Shown: positions 44,075 to 53,114 of the stretch, piece by piece | Position numbering within the stretch: position 1 is the stretch's first letter | Layout of the letters: every line of letters begins with the position of its first letter | Assembly (NCBI GenBank): GCA_900230115.1 | Contig: LT907983.1 | Coordinates: 4,134,774 to 4,198,773, forward strand | Direction of reading: 5' to 3' | From: Spirosomataceae bacterium TFI 002 | GTDB lineage: Bacteria; Bacteroidota; Bacteroidia; Cytophagales; Spirosomataceae | DNA: 64,000 nt | Notes under the pieces: generated by a model | What the model saw: only the letters and a program-made list of their open reading frames with translations | Databases searched by the model: none | What the model was told of the DNA's origin: nothing | Made by a program: the position numbers and the translations under genes

Positions 44075-45427
44075 ATGAAGATAAAATTACTCTTGTTATT
44101 GGTAGTTTTTAGTACCAGCACTGTAGCTCAACAAATTGTCAATAGAGACATTAAGATTTCAGGTTTGGTTGAAGGGGTTTCTTCTGATACGCTTGCCGCC
44201 TATGTGAATAAACTCGTGAGCTTTAAAACTAGAAGCACATTGAGCAATACAAGCAGTAAAACGGAAGGTATTGGTGCTGCGAGAAACTGGGTTTTGGAAA
44301 AGTTTCAGTCATTTGTTCAGAGGTCTCCCGCAGAAATGAAAGCATATATTGACTCTTGGCAACTCGCACCAAATGGGCGTAGAGTGGATCGTGAAATCAC
44401 TATGGGTAATGTGATTGCTGAGCTAAAAGGAAATGACCCTAACGATAAAAGAGTGATCATGGTTAGTGGTCACATTGATAGCCGAGTTACCGATGTCATG
44501 GACAGCACCTCTATTGCTCCCGGAGCCAATGACGATGGTAGTGGAACCGTAGCAGTTATAGAACTGGCAAGGGTTTTATCTCAAAGATCATGGCCTACAA
44601 CCATCATTTTTACTGTATTTACGGGAGAGGAGCAAGGACTTTTAGGTGCTGAGCATATGGCAGCAACAATGAAAAAAGATAGCATTGATCTCATAGCTCT
44701 GCTTAACAATGACATTATGGGCAGCAACAATAGCAGTCAAACTCGTATCATAAATAATAATATTGTTCGAGTCTTTAGTGAAGGGATTCCAGCATTTGAA
44801 ATGGATGCCAAAGCGGGAGCAATTCGCCAATATGGTTATGAAAACGATGGTGGTCCTCGCCAGCTAGCTCGGTATGTAAAAGAAATAGGTGAGCGGTATG
44901 TAGATAATATGGAGGTTCGACTTATTTATCGAAATGACCGATTTTTACGAGGTGGTGATCACACACCATTTGTAAACAGTGGTTTTGATGCAGTTCGCTT
45001 GTCGGAAATGAACGAGAATTATTTGCATCAGCATCAAGACCTTAGAATAGAAGAAGGAGTGGAATATGGAGACTTGGCGAAGTTTATGGATTTCGAATAT
45101 TTGAGAAAAAACACAGCAGTAAACCTTGCTACACTTAGCAACCTTGCAAGTGCTCCTCCAGTGCCAGTTGAAGTTAAAATTGATGTAAGAAACTTAGAAA
45201 ACTACACCACGCTAACTTGGCAGCCGGGCGATGTAGCTCGCACGGCAGGTTACTATGTACTCATGCGTGAAACGGATGCTAATCAGTGGCAAAAGAAGTT
45301 TTATACCACAGAAACCAAAATGAGACTTCCTTATTCAAAAGATAATTACTTCTTTGCGGTGCAAAGTGTAAGCGATGGTGGGCACGAAAGCCTACCTGTA
45401 ATACCTCGAGTATTATTTAGAAGATAA
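44075..45427 (+). CDS. Secreted M28-family zinc metallopeptidase
   Basis: A 450-residue aminopeptidase-type enzyme, start at ATG 44075 (signal KIKLLLLLVVFSTSTVAQQ). Zinc-site motifs are MVSGHIDSR, GANDDGSGTVAVIELARVL, FTVFTGEEQGLLGAEHMA and LLNNDIMG, with a late His in YLHQHQD. The last 100 residues form a fibronectin-type III-like domain (YTTLTWQPGDVARTAGYYVL). An alternative GTG at 44054 would add seven residues. It is followed after 19 bases by a Gfo/Idh/MocA gene, so the two are likely co-transcribed. Confidence 0.9.
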   Translation: MKIKLLLLLVVFSTSTVAQQIVNRDIKISGLVEGVSSDTLAAYVNKLVSFKTRSTLSNTSSKTEGIGAARNWVLEKFQSFVQRSPAEMKAYIDSWQLAPNGRRVDREITMGNVIAELKGNDPNDKRVIMVSGHIDSRVTDVMDSTSIAPGANDDGSGTVAVIELARVLSQRSWPTTIIFTVFTGEEQGLLGAEHMAATMKKDSIDLIALLNNDIMGSNNSSQTRIINNNIVRVFSEGIPAFEMDAKAGAIRQYGYENDGGPRQLARYVKEIGERYVDNMEVRLIYRNDRFLRGGDHTPFVNSGFDAVRLSEMNENYLHQHQDLRIEEGVEYGDLAKFMDFEYLRKNTAVNLATLSNLASAPPVPVEVKIDVRNLENYTTLTWQPGDVARTAGYYVLMRETDANQWQKKFYTTETKMRLPYSKDNYFFAVQSVSDGGHESLPVIPRVLFRR

Positions 45428-45446
45428 ATTCAACCCAATTTTTAAA

Positions 45447-46550
45447 ATGAAAAGAAGAGACTTTTTGACCAAAACAATTGTGACAGGATCAGTATTAACA
45501 GCTTTACAGGCTCATGGATCGCTAGAGCCTACCAGAAATCCAGCGGCTCCAAGGCTTAAGTTTGCCGTTATAGGTATGAATCATGGTCATATTTATTCCA
45601 TGGCCCGGTCTATCATCAGAGGTGGAGGTGAGTTGAAATGCTATTTTGCCAAAGAAGCTGAGCTGAACGGAAGCTTCGGGAAAGCTTTTCCAGATGCAAA
45701 GCAGGCAAAAAGTGAAGCAGAAATATTGAATGATCCCGAAATCAAACTTGTCCTAAGTGCAGGTATTCCTATTGACCGAGCACCTTTAGGAATAAGAGCT
45801 ATGAAAGCAGGGAAAGATTACATGAGCGATAAGCCTGGAATCATCACACTGGAGCAACTTGCCGAAGTGAAAAAGGTACAAAAAGCCACAAACAAAAAAT
45901 ACATCATTGTATATAGTGAGCGATTTGAAAATAGAGCGACAATCAAAGCTCAAGAACTCGTAGCCAATGGAGAAATTGGAAAAGTAGTTCAAACGATTGG
46001 TTTGGGGCCACACTCCATGCATCCAGAAGATAGACCAGAATGGTTTTTCGATATGAAACAAGTTGGTGGAATAATCACTGATATTGGTTCTCATCAGTTT
46101 GATCAGTTTTTATATTTCACGGGTTCTACAGAAGCCAAAGTATTGGCTGCTCAAGTGAAAAATGTGGCAAATCAACAATATAAAGGTTTTGAAGATTTTG
46201 GTGATGTGATGGTACAAGGAAATAATGGCTCAGGCTACATTCGTGTAGATTGGTATTCTCCCAAAGGCTTGAAAACTTGGGGTGATGGAAGGCTTACTAT
46301 TTTAGGAACCGAAGGTTTCATTGAAATACGTAAAAATATCGATATAGCTAGGTATCCGAATGGAAACCATCTGTATATATCTAACCAAGAAGGTACAAAA
46401 TATTTGGATTGTAATGATGTAGAGCTGCCTTTTGGTCCACAAGTAGTAGATGATGTGATCAATAGAACCGAAACTGCGATGACTCAAGCTCACTGTTTTC
46501 TTGCGATGGAATTGGCATTGAAGGCACAAGCAATGGCTAACAAAAAGTAA
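45447..46550 (+). CDS. Gfo/Idh/MocA-family oxidoreductase with Tat signal
   Basis: A 367-residue NAD(P)-dependent oxidoreductase-type protein. The N-terminus, KRRDFLTKTIVTGSVLTALQ, is a twin-arginine signal. The Rossmann part begins FAVIGMNHGHIYS (the usual GxGxxG is altered to GMNHGH). SDKPGIITLEQL is the EKP-like motif, and DIGSHQFDQFLYFTG is the substrate-site His region. Such exported family members often act on sugars or cyclitols in the periplasm. A role in pectin-sugar use is inferred from the next two genes. The altered nucleotide loop makes cofactor use uncertain. Confidence 0.85.
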   Translation: MKRRDFLTKTIVTGSVLTALQAHGSLEPTRNPAAPRLKFAVIGMNHGHIYSMARSIIRGGGELKCYFAKEAELNGSFGKAFPDAKQAKSEAEILNDPEIKLVLSAGIPIDRAPLGIRAMKAGKDYMSDKPGIITLEQLAEVKKVQKATNKKYIIVYSERFENRATIKAQELVANGEIGKVVQTIGLGPHSMHPEDRPEWFFDMKQVGGIITDIGSHQFDQFLYFTGSTEAKVLAAQVKNVANQQYKGFEDFGDVMVQGNNGSGYIRVDWYSPKGLKTWGDGRLTILGTEGFIEIRKNIDIARYPNGNHLYISNQEGTKYLDCNDVELPFGPQVVDDVINRTETAMTQAHCFLAMELALKAQAMANKK

Positions 46551-46633
46551 TTCGTTTTTACAAAATAATGTACGCTAGAAATTGAAATAGTTTCTAAATG
46601 AAAGCGTGCGTCGAGTTTTCAAAATCTATCATT

Positions 46634-46657
46634 AGAAACTTAACCGTAAGAGTTTCT
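46634..46657. terminator. AGAAACT-N10-AGTTTCT inverted repeat
   Basis: A perfect 7-bp inverted repeat with a 10-base spacer between the Gfo/Idh/MocA gene and the GH28 gene, followed by an A/T-rich run. It could be a weak terminator for the upstream gene or an operator for the GH28 promoter. A related AGAAA..TTTCT pair lies at 46577-46595. Confidence 0.4.
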
Positions 46658-46677
46658 ATTTAAACTTTTATTGATTT

Positions 46678-48009
46678 ATGTTTTTTAAAAAGACCCTACC
46701 TCTTTTTCTCATATATATCCTTTTCTCATGTACAAACTCTCAACCAACCGAGGACTTATTTCCTGATGGCACTCCCATTCCTGCCTGGTTCCGTGAAAAT
46801 GAGAAGGTCAAATTGGAGGATTTTGAGAATCAATACATTGTTACTGATCATGGTATTGTAAATGACAGTACGATTTTACAAACGGATACTTTTCAAAAAA
46901 TAATTGATAAAGCATCGGAAAATGGAGGTGGTGTAGTTGTCATTCCTGAAGGTGTATTTATGAGTGGTGCATTGTTCTTTAAACCCAAAACACATTTACA
47001 CATTAGTGAGGGTGCTGTGTTAAAAGGCTCTGATGATATCAGTAATTATCCACTGATCCCTTCTCGCATGGAAGGGCAGTCATTGGACTATTACGCGGCA
47101 TTTATAAATGCATATAATGTAGACGGTTTCACGATTTCGGGGAAAGGAACAATAGACGGTAATGGTCTAAACTTTTGGAAGGCTTTTTGGAAACGCAGAG
47201 AAGAAAATCCCAAATGCACCAATCTTGAAGTGTCACGGCCTAGGTTGGTATTTATAAGGGAATCAAATGATGTCCAGCTTCAGGAGGTTTCGCTCAAAAA
47301 TGCGGGATTTTGGAGTAGCCATTATTATAAATGTAACAATGTAAAAATTCTTGATCTTAGCATTACCTCACCACACGAACCTATCAAAGCTCCTAGTACT
47401 GATGCCATCGACATAGATGTCTGTTCAAATGTGCTCATCAAAGGTTGTTACATGGCGGTGAATGATGATGCAATTGCTCTCAAAGGTGGAAAAGGCCCTT
47501 ATGCTGACGAAGATCCCAATAATGGTGAAAATACAAATATCATTATTGAAGATTGTGAGTTTGGTTTTTGCCACTCTGCTTTAACTTGTGGAAGTGAGTC
47601 AATTCACAACAAGAATATCTTGTTTAGAAACATCAAAGTTAACAATGCAGTACGTATTCTTTGGCTTAAAATGAGACCAGATACACCTCAGAAATACGAA
47701 TATATTACTGTTGATAATGTAAGCGGAAATGCTCGCAGCTTGCTTTATATCAAGCCATGGACTCAGTTTTTTGACCTAAAAGGACGTCCAGATGTGCCTG
47801 TTTCTTACTCAGATCATATAACGCTCAAAAACATGAAAGTGAAATGTGATATTTGGTACGATATGAAAATCACCGAGAATGATAGGCTATCTAATTTCCA
47901 TTTCGAAAACCTAGAGATTGAGTCTGAAAATGCGGATTTTGATCCATCAATAATTGAAGGTCTCAAAATGAAAAATGTAATTGTAAATGGCACTAAAATC
48001 GCAGAGTAA
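46678..48009 (+). CDS. GH28 polygalacturonase-family lipoprotein
   Basis: A 443-residue right-handed beta-helix glycosidase with a lipobox (YILFSC). GH28 active-site strands are visible: STDAIDIDVC (the NTD/STD position), NDDAIALKGG (the DD pair) and FCHSALTCGSE (GHG/CGS position), followed by LWLKMRPD, which replaces the usual RIK. It hydrolyses galacturonan or rhamnogalacturonan backbones. It is followed after 48 bases by an esterase gene in the same orientation, fitting pectin deacylation and cleavage. Confidence 0.92.
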   Translation: MFFKKTLPLFLIYILFSCTNSQPTEDLFPDGTPIPAWFRENEKVKLEDFENQYIVTDHGIVNDSTILQTDTFQKIIDKASENGGGVVVIPEGVFMSGALFFKPKTHLHISEGAVLKGSDDISNYPLIPSRMEGQSLDYYAAFINAYNVDGFTISGKGTIDGNGLNFWKAFWKRREENPKCTNLEVSRPRLVFIRESNDVQLQEVSLKNAGFWSSHYYKCNNVKILDLSITSPHEPIKAPSTDAIDIDVCSNVLIKGCYMAVNDDAIALKGGKGPYADEDPNNGENTNIIIEDCEFGFCHSALTCGSESIHNKNILFRNIKVNNAVRILWLKMRPDTPQKYEYITVDNVSGNARSLLYIKPWTQFFDLKGRPDVPVSYSDHITLKNMKVKCDIWYDMKITENDRLSNFHFENLEIESENADFDPSIIEGLKMKNVIVNGTKIAE

Positions 48010-48057
48010 GTCCAAAACTGAAAAGCTTATATTTGTTTGAACTTTAACCTATTAAAT

Positions 48058-49338
48058 ATGAAAAAAGGAAACTTATTGAGCGTGATTTTAGTGTTCTTAT
48101 CTATAATAACGACATTGGCTACAGGTCCAGTTGCAGCCGGAACTGATTATAAATTGGTAATTGAAGGTTTTGATTGGGGGCCAGGCGTAAGCAAGGTTAT
48201 TCTTTCTTTGGATCAACCTATTACTGAAGTTCAAGCCAATGATTTCATTGTAAATGTGACTAGAAAAACTGACCTAGGAGAAATTCCTGCTGAAATGACA
48301 CGCGGTCAACGTGAGGTTATGCAAGCCTTTGTTTCAGATGCTGAAGGAACACCAATGCTCAGTGGAAAACATATAACACTTACACTTGCAGTTGCTCCCT
48401 TCAAGCCTTTAGGTTCCCCCATTCAATACTTTAGAGGCAAAGGAAATAATTGGGTGGATTATAAATTGGAGATTGTCCAAAAATCTAATAAACAGATTTG
48501 GAATAAGGAAATTGGTCGAATAATGCCATTACTGGACAATTTTGATCTAAAAGGTAAATTTACACACAGGGACATCACCATGTCGTACGCCAGTTTTGAG
48601 CCTAAAAATAGAAGTGGAAAAGCACCATTACTTATTTGGTTACATGGTGGTGGCGAAGGTGGAACAGATCCTTCCATTGCGGCAATTGGTAATAAGGCAG
48701 TAAACTATGTGTCAGAAGAAATCCAGAGCATTTTTGAAGGGGCTTATGTGCTTATCCCCCAAGCACCTACTTTTTGGATGAATAGTGAAGGTGGAGGTCA
48801 TACGCGAGGAGATAAAAATGACATTTATAATGAGGGTTTAATGGCCTTGATCATGGATTATGTCAAAAATAATAAAGGTGTAGATGCTAGCAGGATCTAT
48901 GTGGGTGGCTGTTCAAATGGTGGCTACATGAGTTTAAAGCTAATTTTGAACCACCCAGATTATTTTGCGGCGGGTTTTATAAGTGCACTGGCATATCAAT
49001 CTTCATACATTACCGACGAGCAAATAAAGAGTATTAAGAATGTACCTATTTGGTTTGTTCAGTCCAAAGATGATGAAACAACAAAGCCAGCTGAAACGGT
49101 AGTGCCTGTGTACAATAGATTGAAAGCAGCAGGAGCACAAAACGTACATTTTAGTTACTATGATCATGTAATAGATATTACCAACCAGTATGGCGGTGCT
49201 TCTTATCGTTACAATGGACACTGGTCTTGGGTGTATCTACATGCCAATGAATGCAGGCTAGGTTTTGATGGAAAACCTGTAAAAGTAAATGGAATGCCGG
49301 TTTCTATCATGCAATGGTTGGCGGCACAGAGGAAGTGA
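48058..49338 (+). CDS. Secreted alpha/beta-hydrolase esterase (prolyl oligopeptidase/PHB depolymerase type)
   Basis: A 426-residue exported esterase, start at ATG 48058 (signal KKGNLLSVILVFLSIITTLATG) in place of an upstream TTG. An N-terminal Ig-like domain (about residues 25-130) precedes the hydrolase domain. The oxyanion loop is WLHGGGEGG, the nucleophile elbow is VGGCSNGGYMS, the acid is in VQSKDDETT and the catalytic His is probably in YNGHWSWVY. Family members include acetyl-xylan, feruloyl and pectin esterases. The GH28 partner upstream suggests a pectin ester substrate. Confidence 0.87.
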   Translation: MKKGNLLSVILVFLSIITTLATGPVAAGTDYKLVIEGFDWGPGVSKVILSLDQPITEVQANDFIVNVTRKTDLGEIPAEMTRGQREVMQAFVSDAEGTPMLSGKHITLTLAVAPFKPLGSPIQYFRGKGNNWVDYKLEIVQKSNKQIWNKEIGRIMPLLDNFDLKGKFTHRDITMSYASFEPKNRSGKAPLLIWLHGGGEGGTDPSIAAIGNKAVNYVSEEIQSIFEGAYVLIPQAPTFWMNSEGGGHTRGDKNDIYNEGLMALIMDYVKNNKGVDASRIYVGGCSNGGYMSLKLILNHPDYFAAGFISALAYQSSYITDEQIKSIKNVPIWFVQSKDDETTKPAETVVPVYNRLKAAGAQNVHFSYYDHVIDITNQYGGASYRYNGHWSWVYLHANECRLGFDGKPVKVNGMPVSIMQWLAAQRK

Positions 49339-49507
49339 TTTTGCCTTTGTGATTTGGGTGGAATTAAAACTTGAATCAGACCTCATTTGTGCTTAAATTA
49401 TATTCAGCAATCAGTTTGGTTTTATTTGCTAGGTAACGCAATAATCTTATATCCATAATAGTGAGGCTTGTCCCAAACTAATTTCTACGCTAGAAGGTTT
49501 AAAGGGT

Positions 49508-50617
49508 ATGAAAGGTCACAGATTTACAAAATACGTTCCGGAGCTTAAGAATGGAAATAAATTCGAGCAATTGCTAGACATTTTTCAACAGTTGTTGTTG
49601 ATTTTTGCTGGCGATGTGAGTGAGTCGCTGAACTACATGAATGAGCTTGATCGTCAACATAATCTCACTAGTGATGATTATGCCATGGCTGACTTTATCC
49701 AAGACCTAAAGGATAAAGGTTATATCAAGGAGGAAGAAAGAGAAGGCGAGTCTAGCTTGCAAATGACTGCTAAAAGTGAGCAGAGTATTAGGAAGTCGTC
49801 TTTGAATGAGATTTTTGGAAAACTGAAAAGGTCGAAGTCGGATGGTAACCATAAATCTAAATTTGCAGGTAGTGGAGGTGAGAAGTCTTCTGATATAAGA
49901 GATTTTCAGTGGGGTGATAGCTTAGAGTCTATTTCTATGACTGAGTCATTGAAAAATGCTCAGGTTAATAGTGGTCTTGGTGATGATTTTATGCTTACCG
50001 AGCGTGACCTAGAAGTGAATGATACCGAAATGAGCATGAATACAGCGACTGTATTGATGATCGATATCAGCCATTCTATGATTTTATATGGTGAAGATCG
50101 CATTACTCCAGCCAAAAAAGTTGCCCTTGCAATGGCGGAATTAATAAGAACTCGCTATCCAAAAGATACTCTTGACATTTTAGTATTTGGTAATGACGCT
50201 TGGCCTATCAAGTTGAAAGATATTCCATACTTAGAAGTAGGACCGTATCATACCAATACCGTTGCAGGTTTGGAACTTGCCATGGATTTACTCCGACGAA
50301 GGAAAACAAAAAACAAACAAATATTTATGATCACAGATGGCAAGCCTACTTGCCTAAAAGAGGGCATTGGATACTACAAGAATGCTTTTGGACTCGATCG
50401 TAAAATTGTAAACAAAACACTCACCATTGCACAGCAGGCAAGGAAATTGAATATTCCGGTTACCACTTTTATGATTGCAACCGATCCATACCTCAAGCAA
50501 TTTGTACGAGATTTTACCAAAGCAAATAATGGCAGAGCCTACTACTCAAATTTAGATGGTTTAGGCGGTTTTGTTTTGGAAGATTTCGAAAAGAACAGGA
50601 GAAAGAATGTGAGGTGA
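49508..50617 (+). CDS. VWA-domain protein
   Basis: A 369-residue cytoplasmic protein with a C-terminal von Willebrand factor A domain. The MIDAS site reads MIDISHSMILYGEDR (DxSxS), with downstream Thr in YHTNTVAGLELA and Asp in MITDGKPTC completing it. The N-terminal 150 residues are helical and charged, partly low complexity (GKLKRSKSDGNHKSK). Relatives work with MoxR/Mg-chelatase-type AAA+ ATPases, but none is adjacent here. It converges on the GDPD gene with a one-base gap. Confidence 0.85.
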   Translation: MKGHRFTKYVPELKNGNKFEQLLDIFQQLLLIFAGDVSESLNYMNELDRQHNLTSDDYAMADFIQDLKDKGYIKEEEREGESSLQMTAKSEQSIRKSSLNEIFGKLKRSKSDGNHKSKFAGSGGEKSSDIRDFQWGDSLESISMTESLKNAQVNSGLGDDFMLTERDLEVNDTEMSMNTATVLMIDISHSMILYGEDRITPAKKVALAMAELIRTRYPKDTLDILVFGNDAWPIKLKDIPYLEVGPYHTNTVAGLELAMDLLRRRKTKNKQIFMITDGKPTCLKEGIGYYKNAFGLDRKIVNKTLTIAQQARKLNIPVTTFMIATDPYLKQFVRDFTKANNGRAYYSNLDGLGGFVLEDFEKNRRKNVR

Positions 50618-50618
50618 G

Positions 50619-51413
50619 TTATTTAGCTTTTGAAAATAATTCTAAAACTAACTCGGGCTCGTTGGTTGTGATGAATTCAAACTTTCGGTCTAAAAACCAC
50701 TCAATGTCCGATTCTTCATTTACCGTCCAAGCGTTGAGAGCTATTCCTTCGTTTTTAGCTTCAGTTACCCAATCAGGCTTATTTTGAATTGTTTTGAAAT
50801 AATAGTCTAGGCCTTGAATTCCTTTAGATTTTAGTTGTGCAGGAGACAACTCACCTTTCAAATATTGGCAATTAGCTTTTGGGTTTAATTCCAATAAGCG
50901 TTCCATGATTCCGATATCAAAACTAATGTAGACAACATACTTTTCTGCATTCAATTCTTGAACAAGTTTAAAAGCTTTTTCTGCAAGAATGCGTCCTCTT
51001 TCTTTGCTAATTTGGGAAGGCTTAATCTCAAATACTAATCTTGTAGCATTGTTATTTTGCATTCCTGCTATCAGGTATTCTCTTGCTGTGGGAAGCTTTT
51101 CTCCATTTGCTAGTTTTTTGCTCAAAAGCTCTTGATAGGTACTTTTTTCTACTTCCATTCCTTGGAAATCATGATCGTGGTTTACCACCAATGAGTCATC
51201 TGCGGTCATCCAAACATCGAACTCCGAACCGGTGCATTTTAAGTTAATAGCTTCTCTCAAAGCCGCAATGCTGTTTTCTGGGTGATTCTGGGTTTTCCAA
51301 GCACCTCTATGAGCAACGACAGGATTATCGGCAAAAGTCAGGGTTTGATTTGATTGCTGGACTTTACATCCCACAAGTACTAAAATAGAGAAGAGAGCGA
51401 TTGTTATTTTCAT
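50619..51413 (-). CDS. Glycerophosphodiester phosphodiesterase lipoprotein
   Basis: A 264-residue GDPD that cleaves glycerophosphodiesters to glycerol-3-phosphate and an alcohol. A lipobox (LVLVGC) places it in the envelope. Catalytic motifs are VAHRGAWKTQNHPENSIAAL, GSEFDVWMTADDSLVVNHDHDF and LVFEIKPS. The C-terminal LNAWTVNEESDIEWFLDRKFEFITTNEP is typical. The gene stands alone, divergent from nth. Confidence 0.94.
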   Translation of the reverse strand: MKITIALFSILVLVGCKVQQSNQTLTFADNPVVAHRGAWKTQNHPENSIAALREAINLKCTGSEFDVWMTADDSLVVNHDHDFQGMEVEKSTYQELLSKKLANGEKLPTAREYLIAGMQNNNATRLVFEIKPSQISKERGRILAEKAFKLVQELNAEKYVVYISFDIGIMERLLELNPKANCQYLKGELSPAQLKSKGIQGLDYYFKTIQNKPDWVTEAKNEGIALNAWTVNEESDIEWFLDRKFEFITTNEPELVLELFSKAK

Positions 51414-51597
51414 TGGTACTAATTTAAGAAATGATTGAGTAAGGGACTCTAAATTGATATTTAAATCTTTTTCACTTGTTGCTAAATCGCTGTTAAAAGT
51501 TTTTCAAAATTGGCTTCAACTATTACTCTTAAATGATTAACATTGACTTTTACGTTACTCAGTTATTGGAGTTGACTTTTATAATACTAATTAATAC

Positions 51598-52284
51598 ATG
51601 ACACGAAAGGAGAGATACGAGGGCTTGGTGGAATATTTTCAGGAAGTACAGCCTAACCCAGAAACAGAATTAAAATATGGAAACCCATTTGAGCTTATAG
51701 TTGCAGTAGTACTCTCTGCTCAATGTACCGATAAGCGAGTAAACATTGTAACGCCTTACTTATTTGAAGCTTACCCCAATGCAAATGCAATGGCGGCAGC
51801 AACTTCTGACGAAGTTTTTGAGAAAATCAAAAGCATTTCCTATCCTAATAATAAAGCAAAGCACCTTGTTGGTTTGGCCAAAATGCTGATCAATGATTTT
51901 GGCAATGAAGTCCCTGGAGAAGTAGAGGAACTGGTGAAACTTCCCGGAGTTGGTCGTAAAACAGCTAATGTAATTGCTTCGGTCATTCATAATGCCCCTA
52001 CAATGGCTGTGGATACGCATGTTTTTCGAGTTTCGCAGCGGATGGGATTAGTGGGAGCAAAAGATAAAAGCCCGCTTGCAGTAGAAAAGCAATTGGTGAA
52101 AAACTTCTCTGATGAAGTCATTCCAAAAGCACACCATTGGCTTATTTTGCATGGACGATATACTTGCTTAGCACGAAGCCCAAAATGCCTAGAATGTGGT
52201 ATCACCAACCTATGTAAGTCGTACGAACCAATTCAGAAATATGGAATTAAAAAAGTTGATGCAAAACTTCCCTCAATCGGGTAA
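51598..52284 (+). CDS. nth: Endonuclease III
   Basis: A 228-residue base-excision repair glycosylase/AP lyase for oxidised pyrimidines. The helix-hairpin-helix reads VKLPGVGRKTANVIAS with catalytic Lys121, Asp139 lies in VDTHVFRV, and a 4Fe-4S cluster is formed by Cys190, Cys197, Cys200 and Cys206. The length is slightly longer than E. coli Nth, with a short C-terminal tail. The MOSC-domain gene overlaps its 3' end by 26 bases in another frame. Confidence 0.96.
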   Translation: MTRKERYEGLVEYFQEVQPNPETELKYGNPFELIVAVVLSAQCTDKRVNIVTPYLFEAYPNANAMAAATSDEVFEKIKSISYPNNKAKHLVGLAKMLINDFGNEVPGEVEELVKLPGVGRKTANVIASVIHNAPTMAVDTHVFRVSQRMGLVGAKDKSPLAVEKQLVKNFSDEVIPKAHHWLILHGRYTCLARSPKCLECGITNLCKSYEPIQKYGIKKVDAKLPSIG

Positions 52285-52717
52285 AGTGGAGTGGGTCTCG
52301 TTTCGAACAGAAACAAGAGGTGAGGTTACCGTACCAAATGAAATCAATTTGGACGCTGAGAATGGAATTGAAGGAGACCACTATAAAGGTAAAAACCATA
52401 AAAGGCAAGTAACGCTTATTCAAGCAGAGCACATAGCGGCAGCTGCTTCGTTTTTGGGTATAAACACCATTGATCCAGTTTTACTAAGAAGAAATATTGT
52501 CGTAAGTGGAATCAATCTCTTAGCACTCAAAGATGCTCGATTTCAAATAGGGGAAGCGATTCTAGAGTTCACAGGTCTTTGTCACCCCTGCACAAGAATG
52601 GAACAAAACCTAGGCGAAGGAGGCTACAATGCTATGCGTGGACATGGTGGCATTACTTGTAGAATTGTGGAGGGCGGAGAGGTTAGAGTGGGGGATGAGG
52701 TTAATTTTATTGCTTAA
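52259..52717 (+). CDS. MOSC-domain protein
   Basis: A 152-residue MOSC-domain protein of the YiiM-like short type. Visible features are VEWVSFRTETRGE, the GIEGDHYKGKNHKRQVTLIQ motif, LRRNIVVSGINLLAL and TGLCHPCTRMEQNLGEGGYNAMRGHGG with the conserved Cys (sulfur-carrier site). MOSC proteins handle sulfur or molybdenum cofactor. I chose ATG 52259, which gives the family-like start QNFPQSGKVEW; ATG 52241 is an alternative. It overlaps nth by 26 bases and is translationally coupled to it. Its stop codon overlaps that of the marC remnant on the other strand. Confidence 0.9.
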   Translation: MQNFPQSGKVEWVSFRTETRGEVTVPNEINLDAENGIEGDHYKGKNHKRQVTLIQAEHIAAAASFLGINTIDPVLLRRNIVVSGINLLALKDARFQIGEAILEFTGLCHPCTRMEQNLGEGGYNAMRGHGGITCRIVEGGEVRVGDEVNFIA

Positions 52718-52758
52718 ATATCAAAACCCAAATTGCTCTTTATCAACTTTATAGCTAT
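52711..52758 (+). repeat. 48-bp direct repeat, left copy (marC 3' junction)
   Basis: Matches 58937-58985 with one single-base indel and one substitution; 52721-52758 is a perfect 38-bp match. It covers the last codon of the MOSC gene and the final 15 or so codons of marC-type sequence on the minus strand. It forms the left edge of the 6.2-kb LytTR/HK/RR segment. Confidence 0.85.
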
Positions 52759-52850
52759 CGCAATTAAGGTCAATCCAAATGCGTTGAAGTATATCAATAG
52801 GCTTTGGGCTAAACTACTTTTCTATCTGTTTGATTGACTAAAGTGTAATA
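52714..52850 (-). pseudogene. marC 3'-end remnant
   Basis: On the minus strand the last codons read FGLTLIAIAIKLIKSNLGFD plus I and a stop, against FGLILIAIAIKLIKSNLGFD plus I in intact marC at 58941-59522. Upstream the similarity falls off sharply but remains visible at base level (for example TTTTCTATC and TTTGAT in matching order), with an in-frame TAG. It is a decayed C-terminal piece of a second marC copy. The perfect end next to a poorly conserved remainder suggests recombination or gene conversion at the junction. Confidence 0.85.
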
Positions 52851-52872
52851 AAAAGAAAGCAAACCCATAAAA

Positions 52873-52903
52873 AATAGCACCAAGCGATTCGCCTGATGCC
52901 ATT
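52873..52903 (-). terminator. Rho-independent terminator, distal copy
   Basis: On the minus strand AATGGCATCA pairs with TGGTGCTATT (10 pairs, two G-U), with a GC-rich inner stem and six T following. It is nearly a duplicate of the hairpin at 53063-53093 and lies about 210 bases past the beta-propeller gene. Confidence 0.8.
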
Positions 52904-53062
52904 TATACTACTTGGGTGGATTTTGTATCTTTTTTCTGGTAGTTCCAAACAAGAACCTTAGTTATAAATATTATTTATTGGCATCAATAAAAGCTATTCA
53001 ATCTAGTAGGTTTATAAGTAGTGTTTCTAGGAATGATTGTCTGCCTAAACTGTTTCAAAAGA

Positions 53063-53093
53063 AATAGCACCAAGCATTATACCTGATGCTATT
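53063..53093 (-). terminator. Rho-independent terminator, proximal copy
   Basis: On the minus strand AATAGCATCA pairs with TGGTGCTATT (10 pairs, one G-U), followed by a T-rich run. It lies 22 bases past the stop codon of the secreted beta-propeller gene. About 25 of 31 positions are identical to the hairpin at 52873-52903. Confidence 0.8.
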
Positions 53094-53114
53094 CTCACTT
53101 TTTGGGAATACTAT

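Noticed and set aside
52850..53062. Search for a full second propeller gene or other gene in this gap
   Set aside because: Only the marC remnant and the duplicated terminators are recognisable; the remaining bases show no coherent frame.
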